A stretch of DNA of 64,000 bases from Leptospira sp. WS39.C2 (GTDB lineage Bacteria; Spirochaetota; Leptospiria; Leptospirales; Leptospiraceae), in NCBI RefSeq assembly GCF_040833965.1, contig NZ_CP162142.1:1947001-2011000 (forward strand), in the 5' to 3' direction. Shown piece after piece: positions 27,687-37,630 of this stretch. The notes under the pieces were generated by a model, which worked only from the letters and a program-made list of their open reading frames with translations, searched no databases and was not told the origin of the DNA. The first letter of the stretch is position 1; every line of letters starts with the position of its first letter. The position numbers and the translations under genes were made by a program.

Positions 27687-28704
27687 ATACATCTTTCATA
27701 TTAATTCCTAATGCATTTGCTTGTTGGGGGATGAGACTTGTTCCAGTCATTCCAGGGAGTGTGTTTGTCTCTAGTACATAAGGTATCCCATCGGATATGA
27801 TAAAATCCGTACGGGAATACCCCTTACAACCAAGTATTTCATGGCATTTTAAACTGAAGTCTTGCAAGGTTTTGGTTATTTCTTCTCCCACTGGTGCTGG
27901 TGTGATTTCTTCACTAGCACCTTTTGTGTATTTGGCTTCAAAATCAAAAAATTCTGATTTAGGTCGAATTTCTGTTGGGACAAGGGAAAAGGCTTTTCGT
28001 TTTTTTCCTTCTGGTTTTTCTAAAACGCCAATAGATACTTCCGTTCCAGAAATTAGTTTTTGGACAAGAACACGATCTTCTGATACAAAAATTTTATCAA
28101 CAAGGGTCATCGCTTCTTCTGCCGTTTTTGCCATTCCAGTATTCACACTTGAACCACCTAAGGTTGGTTTTATAAATATTGGATAGGAAAAAGGTAAATT
28201 TAATAAAGTTTTCCTTGGATCTGCTTTTCCTTTTTCCAATTCTAAAAATGGAGCTACAGGAATTCCAATGGTTTGGAATAAAAGATTGGCTCTGAATTTA
28301 TCCATAGCAAGAGCTGAAGCAAGAACCCCAGAACCTGTGTGAGGGATTCCCATTGTATCCAAAAATCCTTGGATCCTTCCATCTTCTCCAGCACCACCGT
28401 GTAATCCCAGAAAGGCGGATGAAAATCCAAACGATGCAATTTCAGTTGGCAAACTGGGTGCATTAATTTTGTTTTTCAAATTGAATTCTTGTGAAAATTC
28501 AGATTCCGTTTTCCCAGTTGGATCAGGATACACTGGATTGCCAATCGTAGGGATCCAAAATTTTCCATTGGTATCAATATAGATTGGAATGGTGTCGTAT
28601 TTTTCCCTATCGATTGTGGCAAAAATAAATGCAGAAGAACGAATTGAGATGATATGTTCACCGGAGATTCCTCCGAAAAACAAAGCTATTTTGGTTTTTG
28701 ACAT
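27655..28704 (-). CDS. ddl: D-alanine--D-alanine ligase
   Basis: An ATP-grasp enzyme that makes the D-Ala-D-Ala terminus of peptidoglycan precursors. Seen: the N-terminal [56 protein letters not shown], the GYSRTDFI strand and [19 protein letters not shown] at the end. 349 aa is typical of Ddl. Read alone, away from the mur cluster, and convergent with the SSS gene. Confidence 0.95.
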   Translation of the reverse strand: MSKTKIALFFGGISGEHIISIRSSAFIFATIDREKYDTIPIYIDTNGKFWIPTIGNPVYPDPTGKTESEFSQEFNLKNKINAPSLPTEIASFGFSSAFLGLHGGAGEDGRIQGFLDTMGIPHTGSGVLASALAMDKFRANLLFQTIGIPVAPFLELEKGKADPRKTLLNLPFSYPIFIKPTLGGSSVNTGMAKTAEEAMTLVDKIFVSEDRVLVQKLISGTEVSIGVLEKPEGKKRKAFSLVPTEIRPKSEFFDFEAKYTKGASEEITPAPVGEEITKTLQDFSLKCHEILGCKGYSRTDFIISDGIPYVLETNTLPGMTGTSLIPQQANALGINMKDVFTWLLEISLT

Positions 28705-28751
28705 GAAATCACTTGATTCCTTTTCATGAAAGTGAATGATATTGAAATTAC

Positions 28752-30161
28752 GTGGATTCCCGCTTTAAAATTCAATTCGGAATTGTTTTTTCTCTCTTCT
28801 TTCTCAGTTCCTCTATTTTTGCAAAAATTCCCAATTCATTCACGGAAGATACCAAATCAGACTACCATCAATTTTGGTTTTTATATGAAAAAGAATCTCG
28901 AGGTCGCCAAAACTTCTTAGCCTTTCGACCATTTTATATGAGTTTTACTGACAGGACGTATGCCTTTCAGTTTCGTAGTTACCTTTCACCAATATATTAT
29001 AGAGAAGAAACCAACTACTGGTATACTTGGTCTTCCTTATTTTTTTTCAGTGGAACTGGATTCAAACATGAAGAAGGAGATGAAGACGAAGACATCCTTC
29101 TCACACCACTTTTTTTATGGGGCAAAGGGGAATCACAAAGAGAAAATTATTATAGTGTTTTCCCTCTTTACGGAAAAATCAGGAACAAACTCTCTTACCA
29201 AGAATTAAACTATGTATTATTTCCCGTGTATTCGGAATGGAAATACAAAACTTACAAAGCCAAATCCATTTTGTGGCCCTTAATCATGTGGGGTGGCTCT
29301 GAAACAAGGAATGATCTACGGATCTTTCCATTTTATTCCAAAAAACAACATGAAGGAAAATACAAACGGTATTCTGTACTCTGGCCTTTTTTCCAATGGG
29401 GAGAAGAACGGTTAGATAAAAAAGAACCAACGTCTTATGACATTTATTTTCCCTTTTATAACCGAAAGGATTCATTGGATGGAAATATGAAAAGCCGGGC
29501 CTTCCTTTGGTTTCCACTGATCAATTCCCTATTTTCTTATGGGTATGATAAAAAAACAGGACAGACAAATTATACAGCTTTATTTATCTTCTTCCAATAC
29601 ACAACCTCCACAAAAAAGGATACAGAAAAACTTGTCTTTTTTCCTTTTTACGGTTATTCTTATTTTGCAAATAAAGAAGCCGAGTTCATCACACCGTTTT
29701 ACATCCGATTGTCGCAAAACACTTCTCACTTAAAGTCTACATCTCATTTTTTATTACCATTTTATTCGCACATGAAAAATGAATATGTCCAAACGGGACG
29801 AGAAGATTATTATTGGAAACTTTGGCCCTTGTTTCGTTATCATAAAGATGTCGAAGGTAATTTTGGATGGAATACACTTGCGATCATCCCAGTTCGTTTT
29901 GAAGTTATGGAAGATGTTTGGGAACCCATATTTTCCATAATCGAATACAAACGTTCATCTAATGGAGAAAAACGATTGCACCTAATCACCCGACTGTATT
30001 CTCATCGTTGGACTGAAGAGGAAACACATATTCATATTCCCATCATTATGGAATTTTCAAAATCAAAAACAGGGTTTCGATATGAATTCGCTTATGGCCT
30101 ACTTGGCATTGATACAAGAGAAGAATCAAACAAATACAAATTTTTATGGTGGGAACTATGA
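28752..30161 (+). CDS. Exported protein with repeated aromatic-proline motifs, coupled to mlaE
   Basis: A 469-aa protein I do not recognise. A signal peptide (about 1-25, cleavage near SIFA-K) is followed by some fourteen copies of a short hydrophobic-[FW]-P-[FLVI]-[YFI] motif (FPLYG, LWPLI, IFPFY, LWPFF, YFPFY, FFPFY, LLPFY, LWPLF), spaced mostly 15-40 residues and alternating with charged, Tyr-rich linkers. The pattern suggests repeated beta hairpins, possibly an outer-membrane barrel or a periplasmic bridge. GTG start with no clear Shine-Dalgarno; no other in-frame start is available. Its stop overlaps the mlaE start (ATGA), so it is probably translated with the MlaEFD lipid-transport genes. 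Confidence 0.75.
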   Translation: MDSRFKIQFGIVFSLFFLSSSIFAKIPNSFTEDTKSDYHQFWFLYEKESRGRQNFLAFRPFYMSFTDRTYAFQFRSYLSPIYYREETNYWYTWSSLFFFSGTGFKHEEGDEDEDILLTPLFLWGKGESQRENYYSVFPLYGKIRNKLSYQELNYVLFPVYSEWKYKTYKAKSILWPLIMWGGSETRNDLRIFPFYSKKQHEGKYKRYSVLWPFFQWGEERLDKKEPTSYDIYFPFYNRKDSLDGNMKSRAFLWFPLINSLFSYGYDKKTGQTNYTALFIFFQYTTSTKKDTEKLVFFPFYGYSYFANKEAEFITPFYIRLSQNTSHLKSTSHFLLPFYSHMKNEYVQTGREDYYWKLWPLFRYHKDVEGNFGWNTLAIIPVRFEVMEDVWEPIFSIIEYKRSSNGEKRLHLITRLYSHRWTEEETHIHIPIIMEFSKSKTGFRYEFAYGLLGIDTREESNKYKFLWWEL

Positions 30162-30934
30162 TCTTACTCTATCGTAAAACCATTGAACCATTATTATATG
30201 CCATTGGGTATACAGTTCTTTTATTGTTCCGAGCTCTAGGCCAATCCTACCATTTGTATTTCAAACGCCGAGAAATCTTAGAACAGATGTTTATTGCAGG
30301 GGTTGGTTCACTCTTTGTCGTTTCTATTGTATCGATTTTCACTGGGATGATTCTTGGGTTAAACACAGGCCTTGGCTTACGAGACTTTGGGGCAGAAGGA
30401 CAAATTGGACTCCTACTTACCATTACACTTACTAGAGAGATGTCTCCTTTTATGACCTCACTCATCCTTGCGGCTTCTGTTGGATCGGCTATGGCAGCGG
30501 AAATTGGAACAATGAAAGTCTCAGAAGAAATTGATGCTTTAGAGGTGATGTCAATTAGTCCTGTACGGTATTTAGTAATGCCTAGGATTGTCGGTTTTTC
30601 TCTCATGGTGCCAGTGCTTTGTGTGTATTCGGCCGCACTAGGGATCTTAGGTGGTGGAATTGTCGGGCATTTCCAATTGGGCATTGATATGATTAGTTAT
30701 TTCCAAGATGTTTATTATAGAATCTCATCTGTTCCAGGCCTAAAAGATTTGTATGTGGGTCTACTGAAAGGGTATGTTTTTGGTTTGTCCATCGCTACCA
30801 TTTCTTGTAGCCAAGGACTTCGGACAGAAGGTGGAGCCATTGGAGTCGGCCAAACAACAAGAAAAGCTGTTGTCACTTCCTTTCTCATGGTCATTTTTTC
30901 TGGTTATGTGCTCACAGCACTCTTCTATAAATAA
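30158..30934 (+). CDS. mlaE: MlaE-family ABC transporter permease
   Basis: The inner-membrane permease of an MCE-type phospholipid transporter. Seen: the long N-terminal amphipathic helix, [49 protein letters not shown] (in part, [16 protein letters not shown] is the family signature) and the C-terminal [17 protein letters not shown] use the ATG overlapping the previous stop (ATGA, 258 aa); four codons upstream lies another candidate. Eight bases separate it from the ATPase. Confidence 0.93.
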   Translation: MILLYRKTIEPLLYAIGYTVLLLFRALGQSYHLYFKRREILEQMFIAGVGSLFVVSIVSIFTGMILGLNTGLGLRDFGAEGQIGLLLTITLTREMSPFMTSLILAASVGSAMAAEIGTMKVSEEIDALEVMSISPVRYLVMPRIVGFSLMVPVLCVYSAALGILGGGIVGHFQLGIDMISYFQDVYYRISSVPGLKDLYVGLLKGYVFGLSIATISCSQGLRTEGGAIGVGQTTRKAVVTSFLMVIFSGYVLTALFYK

Positions 30935-30942
30935 AGGATAAT

Positions 30943-31731
30943 ATGGAACCATTTGCCATCGAAATGAAAAATGTTCACAAAGCTTTCGGCAAAAGAAAGA
31001 TATTACGTGGCATGAATATCCAAGTGAAACAAGGGGAAACTATGGTGATCCTTGGACCTTCGGGTACTGGAAAATCGGTAAGCCTCAAACACATTACAGG
31101 CCTACTTGACCCCGACGAAGGAGACTGTTTTATCTTTGGTGAATCGATTGTCCATGCCAATGAAAAAAAAAGGGAAGAGTTACGCTCTAAGTTAGGTGTC
31201 CTTTTCCAATCGGGTGCCCTCATCAATTGGCTCACCGTTTATGAAAATGTGGCCCTTCCCTTACGGGAACATAAAATTGCATCAGGTGCAGAACTCGACC
31301 GGATCGTGATGGAAAAATTACAATGGTTAGACTTAGTTCCTGCCAAAGACACTCTACCCAGTAATATTTCTGGTGGGATGAAAAAACGTGTTGGCCTCGC
31401 CCGTGCCCTCACTTCCCAACCCAAAATTGTAATGTATGATGAACCAACTTCGGGCCTTGACCCAGTGATGTCAAATGTCATCAATGATCTTGTCATCCGT
31501 TTGCAGAAAGAACTTGGTCTAACATCCATTGTGGTCACACATGATATGAACTCAGCATACCGGATTGCCGATCGGATTAGTTTTTTGTATGAAGGAAAGG
31601 TACTCTTTTGTGGGACACCTGAAGAAATCCAAACATCCAAAGATCCAGTCATCCAACAGTTCATCCATGGGAATACAGTGGGCCCTATGATCCTCGACCA
31701 CTCTGAATTAAAAAAAGGAAAATCCAATTGA
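30943..31731 (+). CDS. mlaF: MlaF-family ABC transporter ATPase
   Basis: The ATPase that drives the MCE/Mla lipid transporter. Walker A GPSGTGKS (38-45), signature ISGGMKKR, Walker [14 protein letters not shown] and the switch histidine in VVTHDM are all intact. The post-signature arginine-rich GLARAL is as in MlaF. 262 aa. AAGGATA precedes the ATG. It sits between permease and MCE protein, the usual mlaF-E-D gene set in a different order. Confidence 0.94.
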   Translation: MEPFAIEMKNVHKAFGKRKILRGMNIQVKQGETMVILGPSGTGKSVSLKHITGLLDPDEGDCFIFGESIVHANEKKREELRSKLGVLFQSGALINWLTVYENVALPLREHKIASGAELDRIVMEKLQWLDLVPAKDTLPSNISGGMKKRVGLARALTSQPKIVMYDEPTSGLDPVMSNVINDLVIRLQKELGLTSIVVTHDMNSAYRIADRISFLYEGKVLFCGTPEEIQTSKDPVIQQFIHGNTVGPMILDHSELKKGKSN

Positions 31732-31763
31732 CTTTGTTTGTGACTCAAGGAGAATTTTAGGGA

Positions 31764-32537
31764 ATGCCTACCATAGGTCGTGCTCTCATTGTTGGTCTTT
31801 TGTTTATATTTTCTCTCGTGGCCGTTGGTTATTTCACGATTGTTACGGAAGGTGGACCCTTTCAAAAATCGGGATACCAACTTCCTGTTTATTTCCCAGA
31901 TGCCGAAGGGATCAAAATTGGGAATAAAGTCACAATCCATGGGGTTCCCTTTGGGTATGTATCCAAAATCCGTTTGGTGCAAATTGACGAATTGGGCAAT
32001 TTATTACCAGAAGGGGAAACTGGGATCGGAACAAAGGTGGAACTCACCTTACTCCTGAAGGGCAAGGTCCAACTCTTTTCTAATTACGAAATCACCATCA
32101 AAAATGAAAGTTTGTTGTCTGGCCGTGTTGTTTCCCTAGACCCAGGTTCAAAATTCCCTGTGGATCCCAAAACGAAGGAATACCTGATGACGGAAGAACC
32201 TTTGAGTAAAATTGAGATCTCTCCAAGGTCTGGAAAACTTTTACCCATCCAAGGAAAAGTTACCCAAGACCCACTTGTATCTTTATCAGAGCTCATAGCA
32301 GAAAATAGATCCGACATCCGTAAAACCGTCCAAAATATCGCAAATATCACTGGTAAAATCAATGAAGGCCAAGGAACCCTTGGAAAACTCATCAATGAAA
32401 GTGATGTCCACAAATCAGTAAACACGACCCTCGGAGATGCCCAAGTGGTTCTAAAAGAACTCCGGGAAGGTCTGGAAGATACAAGGGAACAAGCTCCCGT
32501 TACTAGTTTCATTCGTTCTGCCCTCAGTGCTTTTTAG
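31764..32537 (+). CDS. mlaD: MCE-domain protein (MlaD-like)
   Basis: The periplasmic substrate-binding ring protein of the Mla/MCE system. One N-terminal membrane helix (about 5-25) is followed by an MCE domain (about 35-130: [28 protein letters not shown]) and a long helical tail with [11 protein letters not shown] and [14 protein letters not shown], which in related proteins forms a stem. 257 aa. Shine-Dalgarno AAGGAG lies 15 bases before the ATG with GGG nearer. Ends the operon. Confidence 0.92.
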   Translation: MPTIGRALIVGLLFIFSLVAVGYFTIVTEGGPFQKSGYQLPVYFPDAEGIKIGNKVTIHGVPFGYVSKIRLVQIDELGNLLPEGETGIGTKVELTLLLKGKVQLFSNYEITIKNESLLSGRVVSLDPGSKFPVDPKTKEYLMTEEPLSKIEISPRSGKLLPIQGKVTQDPLVSLSELIAENRSDIRKTVQNIANITGKINEGQGTLGKLINESDVHKSVNTTLGDAQVVLKELREGLEDTREQAPVTSFIRSALSAF

Positions 32538-32645
32538 GGACTAACACGGAAAATACGGTCGTTTTTGTAGCGAAAATTCGGAAAATTTCTCCAATTGGGG
32601 CTCGTCACAAATCCACCACACTGTTGTAAAAAAGAGACATTTTTT

Positions 32646-32674
32646 TGACTTCGGCTTTCGATTTTGGAATTGTC
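32646..32674 (+). promoter_or_regulatory. Possible promoter of lpxC-ptsI
   Basis: TTGACT, 17 bases, AATTGT. The -35 is five of six to the sigma-70 consensus; the -10 is poor (three of six). It sits in the 177-base gap after mlaD, the only sizeable gap in this stretch, and about 40 bases before the lpxC start. Confidence 0.35.
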
Positions 32675-32683
32675 CGAGACCCG

Positions 32684-32709
32684 ATTCCTACAAATTTGTA
32701 AGTAGGAAT
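32684..32709 (+). promoter_or_regulatory. Inverted repeat masking the lpxC ribosome-binding site
   Basis: ATTCCTAC and GTAGGAAT are perfect eight-base complements around a ten-base loop. The right arm contains the only Shine-Dalgarno-like bases (AGGAA), six bases before the lpxC ATG. In the RNA, the hairpin would hide the ribosome-binding site. It could instead be a DNA operator. No known family matched. Confidence 0.55.
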
Positions 32710-32714
32710 AGATT

Positions 32715-33623
32715 ATGCAAACCGTGATCCATCGAAAAACGATCCAAAACTCGATTACTCTCAAGGGAATTGGCGTACATTCAGGAAAAGTGGTGACACT
32801 TCGCCTCCATCCAGCCGAGGCAAATACTGGTCTTATATTTTATCTTTACAAAGGCATCCAAAAGATCCGAATTCCCGTTTCTTTAGACCATGTTGTGGAC
32901 ACAAGTAATGCCACTACCATTGGGGACGGAAGTTCCAATCGGGTGCAAACCATAGAACACTTACTTGCTGCTGTCCATACCCTTGGCATTACGGATTGTA
33001 TTTTTGAAATTGATTCCGTAGAAGTTCCCATTATGGATGGATCTTCCCTCCCTTTTTGGGAAGGAATTCGTTCTGCAGGGATTCGGGTTCTGGAAGAAAC
33101 CGTAGAACCAATCACCATCACAAATCCTATTTGGGTAGTTGACGGGGACAAATACCTAGTCATGCTCCCTTCCGATGAATTAAAAGTCACTTATAGCATC
33201 GATTTTAACCACCCTCTCCTCAGAGGCCAATCTTACACCACAACACTTGACGAATCAATCCTTGGGACAGACATCCTCCCAGCCCGAACTTTCGGGTTTT
33301 TAAAGGATGTGGAAGCCCTCCAAGCAAGAGGCCTTGCTATGGGTGGATCCCTCGACAATGCAGTTGTTCTCACAGACGATGGGTATCTAAATGACCACCT
33401 GCGTTATGATAATGAGTGTGTTCGCCATAAGATCCTAGATCTCGTCGGTGATCTTGCCGTCATGGGCCGTCCATTCCGTGGCCACCTCATCGCCTCCAAA
33501 GCGGGCCATGCCTTGGACATTTCGCTTGCGAAGTGCATCATGAGCCAAGTCACGGGAAACGAACTCACTCAGTACAAAAGCAAACGGATCCCACTTTTCT
33601 CCAAAAAAGAAGCCACTCGCTAA
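32715..33623 (+). CDS. lpxC: UDP-3-O-acyl-N-acetylglucosamine deacetylase
   Basis: The zinc deacetylase for the committed step of lipid A synthesis. Seen: the N-terminal IHRKTIQNSITLKGIGVHSG, the first zinc histidine in TIEHLLAAVH (H82), IMDGSS, NECVRHKILDLVGDLA (the His/Asp pair that completes the zinc site) and the base-like H in SKAGH. 302 aa is typical. Its ribosome-binding site lies in an inverted repeat. ptsI follows 62 bases on. Confidence 0.96.
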   Translation: MQTVIHRKTIQNSITLKGIGVHSGKVVTLRLHPAEANTGLIFYLYKGIQKIRIPVSLDHVVDTSNATTIGDGSSNRVQTIEHLLAAVHTLGITDCIFEIDSVEVPIMDGSSLPFWEGIRSAGIRVLEETVEPITITNPIWVVDGDKYLVMLPSDELKVTYSIDFNHPLLRGQSYTTTLDESILGTDILPARTFGFLKDVEALQARGLAMGGSLDNAVVLTDDGYLNDHLRYDNECVRHKILDLVGDLAVMGRPFRGHLIASKAGHALDISLAKCIMSQVTGNELTQYKSKRIPLFSKKEATR

Positions 33624-33685
33624 TCCAAAACGTTTTTTACTTTCCAAACCAGGCCAAACCAAAAGTATTTTTGGCATAGGTTCGG

Positions 33686-35413
33686 ATGGAAGAAAAAACC
33701 ACATTTAAGGGCATCTCTGCTTACCCAGGTACTGTGTACGGAAAAGTATTTCGTTGGAAACAATCCAAGCGGAAGCGGGAAGATCGTACCGACCTAAGCC
33801 CAGAAGAAATCAAGGATGAAGTCGACCTTTTAAAAAAAGGCCTACAGAAAACAGAAGATGATCTCGCAGACCTCGTACAAAAATCCAAACAAAACAGGGA
33901 ACTTTCTGAAATTTTAGAGTCCCAAATTGTATTTTTGAATGACCCTCTCTTTCGAGCCCGGGTTTTTGAAAGGATCGCACAAAACAAAGAATCAGCAGGA
34001 CTTGCCCTTGAAACTGCCGTCAGTTCTTTGTATGATGAATTCCAATCCATCCCAGACGAATTCTTTCGAGAACGAGCTGATCATTTACTTGATATTGGAA
34101 AGAGGATTGAATCCAATTTATATCCGGAAAAAGGAACAGAACCTACCATCATCCCAGAGGATGTCATCCTCATCGCAAAAGAAATCACTCCATCCGAAAT
34201 GATCCAACTAGGTAAGTCTAGATTACGCGGAATTGCTACCGACTTTGGTGGGAAAACAGGACACACTGCCATCATTGCAAGGAATTACGGCATACCCACA
34301 ATCGTTGGTTTAAAAAACATCACCTCACACGTAGAAGATGATGATTACATACTACTGGATGCAACAAAAGGCATTCTGAACCGTTCTCCTGGGATTGAAG
34401 AAATCAAACTTGCAGGGATCAAAAGTGAAATCAAAAAAACAATCCCAATCCGAGAGATAAGCGACGGACCGAAAGAACTTAAAACAAAGGATGGTAAAAA
34501 ATTTACCCTTCGTGCCAATATTGATTCAGAAGATGAGGTTGATACTGCGTTCCTCCAAGGTGCTGATGGGATTGGACTTGTGCGCACAGAAATTTTATTC
34601 ATTCGGTATGTGGAATTCAAACCAACGGAAGAAGAACAGTTTACCGTTTACAAACGAATCTTACTCAAAATGGTGGGTCGGCCAGTGACCTTTCGTGTTT
34701 GGGACATTGGTGCGGATAAAATGGAAAATGGATATGAAGAAGAAAATCCATTTCTTGGAAACCGTGGCATTCGTTACTTACTCCGCCACCCTCATATATT
34801 TAAAGAACAACTTCGAGCCCTTCTTCGTGCCAGTGAATTTGGAACCATGAGGATCATGTTGCCAATGATCACAACAAGGTCAGAAATCTTACAAACAAAA
34901 GTATTGATGTTAGAGTGTTTAGAAGAATTAAAAAATGCAGGCCTTGTTATCACAAAAAAAATTCCTCTAGGGATTATGGTGGAAACTCCTGCCTGTGCCT
35001 TAAACTTACCTTTTCTTGGAAATCACGTAGATTTTTATAGCATTGGAACAAATGATTTACTCCAATACTTACTTGCAGTGGAGCGTAACAACCATTTGGT
35101 GGGAGATTTATATAACCCTTGGCAAGTAGTCTTTTTATTACTCTTAAAAAACATTGTGGAAGTTGCAAACTCACAAAAAAAACCCATCAGTATCTGTGGT
35201 GAAATAGGAAGTGATCCTATGTTCACAGCCGTTCTCATTGGACTTGGGATCCGGGATTTGAGTTCAGCACTCCCTCTCATGAAGGAAGTGGCAGAAAAAG
35301 TAACAGAGATCTCCACTTGGAAGGCAAAATTACTGGCTGAACAAGTGATCACACTTGCTGGTGAAGAGAAATTTGATGAAATTGAGACCCTTGTTTTAGA
35401 AACCAAAGGCTAA
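33686..35413 (+). CDS. ptsI: Phosphoenolpyruvate-protein phosphotransferase (PTS enzyme I)
   Basis: Transfers phosphate from phosphoenolpyruvate to HPr. The phospho-histidine is in GGKTGHTAIIARN (H193), the HPr-binding helical domain lies before it, and the PEP-binding barrel carries VRTEILFIR, GNRGIRYLL and EFGTMRIMLPMI, with the catalytic-loop cysteine in SICGEIG. 575 aa with no N-terminal GAF domain, so it is EI rather than the EI-Ntr type. No HPr or enzyme II gene is nearby. Leptospires are not known as sugar users, so a regulatory PTS is likely (inference). Confidence 0.93.
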   Translation: MEEKTTFKGISAYPGTVYGKVFRWKQSKRKREDRTDLSPEEIKDEVDLLKKGLQKTEDDLADLVQKSKQNRELSEILESQIVFLNDPLFRARVFERIAQNKESAGLALETAVSSLYDEFQSIPDEFFRERADHLLDIGKRIESNLYPEKGTEPTIIPEDVILIAKEITPSEMIQLGKSRLRGIATDFGGKTGHTAIIARNYGIPTIVGLKNITSHVEDDDYILLDATKGILNRSPGIEEIKLAGIKSEIKKTIPIREISDGPKELKTKDGKKFTLRANIDSEDEVDTAFLQGADGIGLVRTEILFIRYVEFKPTEEEQFTVYKRILLKMVGRPVTFRVWDIGADKMENGYEEENPFLGNRGIRYLLRHPHIFKEQLRALLRASEFGTMRIMLPMITTRSEILQTKVLMLECLEELKNAGLVITKKIPLGIMVETPACALNLPFLGNHVDFYSIGTNDLLQYLLAVERNNHLVGDLYNPWQVVFLLLLKNIVEVANSQKKPISICGEIGSDPMFTAVLIGLGIRDLSSALPLMKEVAEKVTEISTWKAKLLAEQVITLAGEEKFDEIETLVLETKG

Positions 35414-35508
35414 AGGAAATTTAGATAACATTTCTAATTTCGAAAGTTTATAAAAATCACGAGTCTCAATCTTAAATCATCAATTTCTAATTCCAAAACC
35501 AAACAAAA

Positions 35509-36882
35509 CTAAGATTCAATGGATGCGCGGATCGGTAACCCAGCAATTTCTGAATTTGTATCCTTTCCTTCCAGTAATGATAAAATGGATTTTTGTTTCC
35601 AAAAGTAGATTGTGTATAACAAAACAGCTGCAGCCCAAGAGATGATGACAAAAATTCCATAAAACTGAACCATACTCCCCCATTCCCTTTGGTATCCTGA
35701 TAAGATTCCTGCCGCATAATGCCCAAATGCGGTGCATAAAAACCAAAAACCCATAAGGACCGAAGCGAATTTAACTGGTGCCATTTTACTCACGAAGGAC
35801 AAACCTACCGGTGACAAACAAAGTTCACTCAATGTATTCCAAAAATAAACAGAAACTAAAAACAAAATTGATACTAGGATTCCGCTTTCGGCTTCTTTCG
35901 CGGCAAAAACCATAATTAGAAATCCAATTCCTAATAAAAACAAACTGAAAACAAATTTTAAAATTGGGTTTGGGTTTCGATTGGATTTTGACAATCGAAT
36001 CCAAAAAGCAGAAAGGACAGGACCAAATACAAGGATCATTAGTGGATTTAACGACTGTAAGAGGGAAGCTGGGATTTCCATCCCAAACAATTGCCTGTCT
36101 GTATGGCGTAGGGCAAATAAATTGAGAGATGTCCCCATCTGTTCAAATGCCATCCAAAAAAATATGCTAAAAAATGACAAAAGACCAATGAGACTCACTT
36201 TTGAAATTGTATCCTTTGTTAATTGTCTATCACTTGTTGCATACGTAGTTGTATCAAAAAATTGCGAATTTTTTTCCTTTTCCCAAACATAACTTGGTAG
36301 CGACTTACTCCCAAAATAAAAAACAACGATACCGATTGCCATCCCAATACCAGCTGATAAAAATCCCAAATGCCAATCGACTTTTTCACCTAAGCTTCCT
36401 GCGATGATGGGTCCAAGTAATCCACCTAAATTGATTCCCATATAAAATATGGTAAACCCACTTTCCCGAAGATTGGGTTTCTCTTTATACAATCTACCAA
36501 ACAATGTGGAAATATTGGGTTTAAAAAAACCATTTCCAATCGCAACCAAACACAAACCGAGGTAAAAATAATGTAGGTCGGAAAAAGCAAGTGATATGTG
36601 ACCACATAACATGAGGATACTACCCAAATAAATGGAAAATCGATAACTCAAATACCGATCCGTAATGTATCCTCCAATGACTGGAGTTAAATAAACAAAA
36701 CTTGTATAATAAGCATATACAGTGCCTGCATCTTTATCTGTAAATCCTAAGGATTTCACAAGATACAAAACGAGGAGTGCCCGCATTCCATAATAACTTA
36801 GGCGCTCCCAAGTTTCGGTGAGGAATAAACTCGAAATTCCTTTTGGATGGGAATCTAGTTTGTTTTCGTTCGGCTTTTCCAA
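35509..36882 (-). CDS. POT/PTR family proton-dependent peptide transporter
   Basis: A 457-aa MFS-type di/tripeptide transporter. The POT marks are the N-terminal LTETWERLSYYGMRALLVLYL (ExxERFxYYG motif present as ETWERLSYYG), GGYITDRYLSYR and FTIFYMGINLGGLLGPIIAG (PTR2 signature). About 12-13 helices. Its start overlaps the end of the upstream cobalamin adenosyltransferase gene by 28 bases. Confidence 0.92.
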   Translation of the reverse strand: MEKPNENKLDSHPKGISSLFLTETWERLSYYGMRALLVLYLVKSLGFTDKDAGTVYAYYTSFVYLTPVIGGYITDRYLSYRFSIYLGSILMLCGHISLAFSDLHYFYLGLCLVAIGNGFFKPNISTLFGRLYKEKPNLRESGFTIFYMGINLGGLLGPIIAGSLGEKVDWHLGFLSAGIGMAIGIVVFYFGSKSLPSYVWEKEKNSQFFDTTTYATSDRQLTKDTISKVSLIGLLSFFSIFFWMAFEQMGTSLNLFALRHTDRQLFGMEIPASLLQSLNPLMILVFGPVLSAFWIRLSKSNRNPNPILKFVFSLFLLGIGFLIMVFAAKEAESGILVSILFLVSVYFWNTLSELCLSPVGLSFVSKMAPVKFASVLMGFWFLCTAFGHYAAGILSGYQREWGSMVQFYGIFVIISWAAAVLLYTIYFWKQKSILSLLEGKDTNSEIAGLPIRASIES

Positions 36883-37445
36883 ATGGTTTCCTCTTGCCCT
36901 AATGAAAAATTTACAAAACGGGCAGCTACAAACAAATAGTCCGACAAACGATTGATATAAATCCTGAGATCGTTATGGATTTCTCCTCCCGATTCAATGT
37001 ATACAAGTAAGTCTCGTTCTAACCTTCTACAAACTGTGCGAGCGATGTGTAAGGTACTGGAAAACGGAGTGCCACCAGGTAGAATAAAAAATTTGATTTC
37101 GGGAAGAGTTTCCATCAATCGATCAATTTCAGATTCTAAAACTTTGACATCGTCTGCATTTACAACAGTACCGTCCTTGGCTTCCTTCGGCACATAACCC
37201 GCAAGTTCCGAACCTATTTCAAAAAGAAAACTTTGGATGTTTTGCAAATGTTCTAAAAACATTTGGTCGAGTTTGTCTTTTTTTCCAAGGGAAAGGGCAA
37301 GTCCAATGGTACTATTCAACTCATCGCAAGTTCCATACAAATCCACCCTTCTGTCAGTCTTCGAGACCTTTTTCCCAGAAGCTAAATACGTTTGTCCGCC
37401 ATCGCCAAATTTGGTGTAGATTTTCAAAATCTTAAGTCCTCTCAC
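36855..37445 (-). CDS. Cob(I)yrinic acid a,c-diamide adenosyltransferase (PduO type)
   Basis: Transfers the adenosyl group of ATP to cob(I)alamin. A 196-aa four-helix protein with the N-terminal ATP site IYTKFGDGGQTYLASGKKVSK, the GTCDELNSTIGLA helix, FILPGGTPFSSTLHIARTVCRRLER and the C-terminal INRLSDYLFVAARF; the glutamate/arginine residues of the active site are present. The second position of YTKxGDxG is Phe in place of the usual Thr/Arg. No B12 riboswitch is visible upstream. Overlaps the peptide transporter start. Confidence 0.94.
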   Translation of the reverse strand: MRGLKILKIYTKFGDGGQTYLASGKKVSKTDRRVDLYGTCDELNSTIGLALSLGKKDKLDQMFLEHLQNIQSFLFEIGSELAGYVPKEAKDGTVVNADDVKVLESEIDRLMETLPEIKFFILPGGTPFSSTLHIARTVCRRLERDLLVYIESGGEIHNDLRIYINRLSDYLFVAARFVNFSLGQEETIWKSRTKTN

Positions 37446-37456
37446 CCTAAATTTTC

Positions 37457-37484
37457 TTTACAGACATAAGTTTTCTGGTATAGA
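37457..37484 (+). promoter_or_regulatory. Sigma-70-type promoter for flaB
   Basis: TTTACA, 16 bases, TATAGA followed by AT. Both boxes match consensus in five of six or nearly so. Transcription from here gives a leader of about 140 bases before the flaB start. No sigma-28 (TAAA-N15-GCCGATAA) match was seen. Confidence 0.6.
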
Positions 37485-37581
37485 ATCATCTGGAAAGGAA
37501 AAATTCACGGGAGAACCAAGGGCAGGCAACCCCTTCTCTCCTCGAAGGAAAGGATTTCTGGAATCTGATTTTTTCTTTTCT

Positions 37582-37603
37582 CCGCCTGTAGGGAAACAAG
37601 CGG
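37582..37603 (+). promoter_or_regulatory. Leader hairpin with GGA in the loop, CsrA-site-like
   Basis: CCGC-C-TGT pairs with ACA-A-GCGG (one C/A mismatch) and presents the loop AGGGAA. GGA in a hairpin loop is the core of CsrA-binding sites. It ends 28 bases before the flaB ATG, and the flaB Shine-Dalgarno (AGGAGG) supplies a second GGA. This arrangement resembles the two-site control of flagellin mRNA in other bacteria. Confidence 0.45.
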
Positions 37604-37630
37604 GTCATGGACACACAGGAGGGTGTGACA

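Noticed and set aside
37446..37600. Possible cobalamin riboswitch near the adenosyltransferase gene
   Set aside because: No B12-box-like conserved sequence; the gene has only a short leader on its own strand, and this region is the flaB leader.
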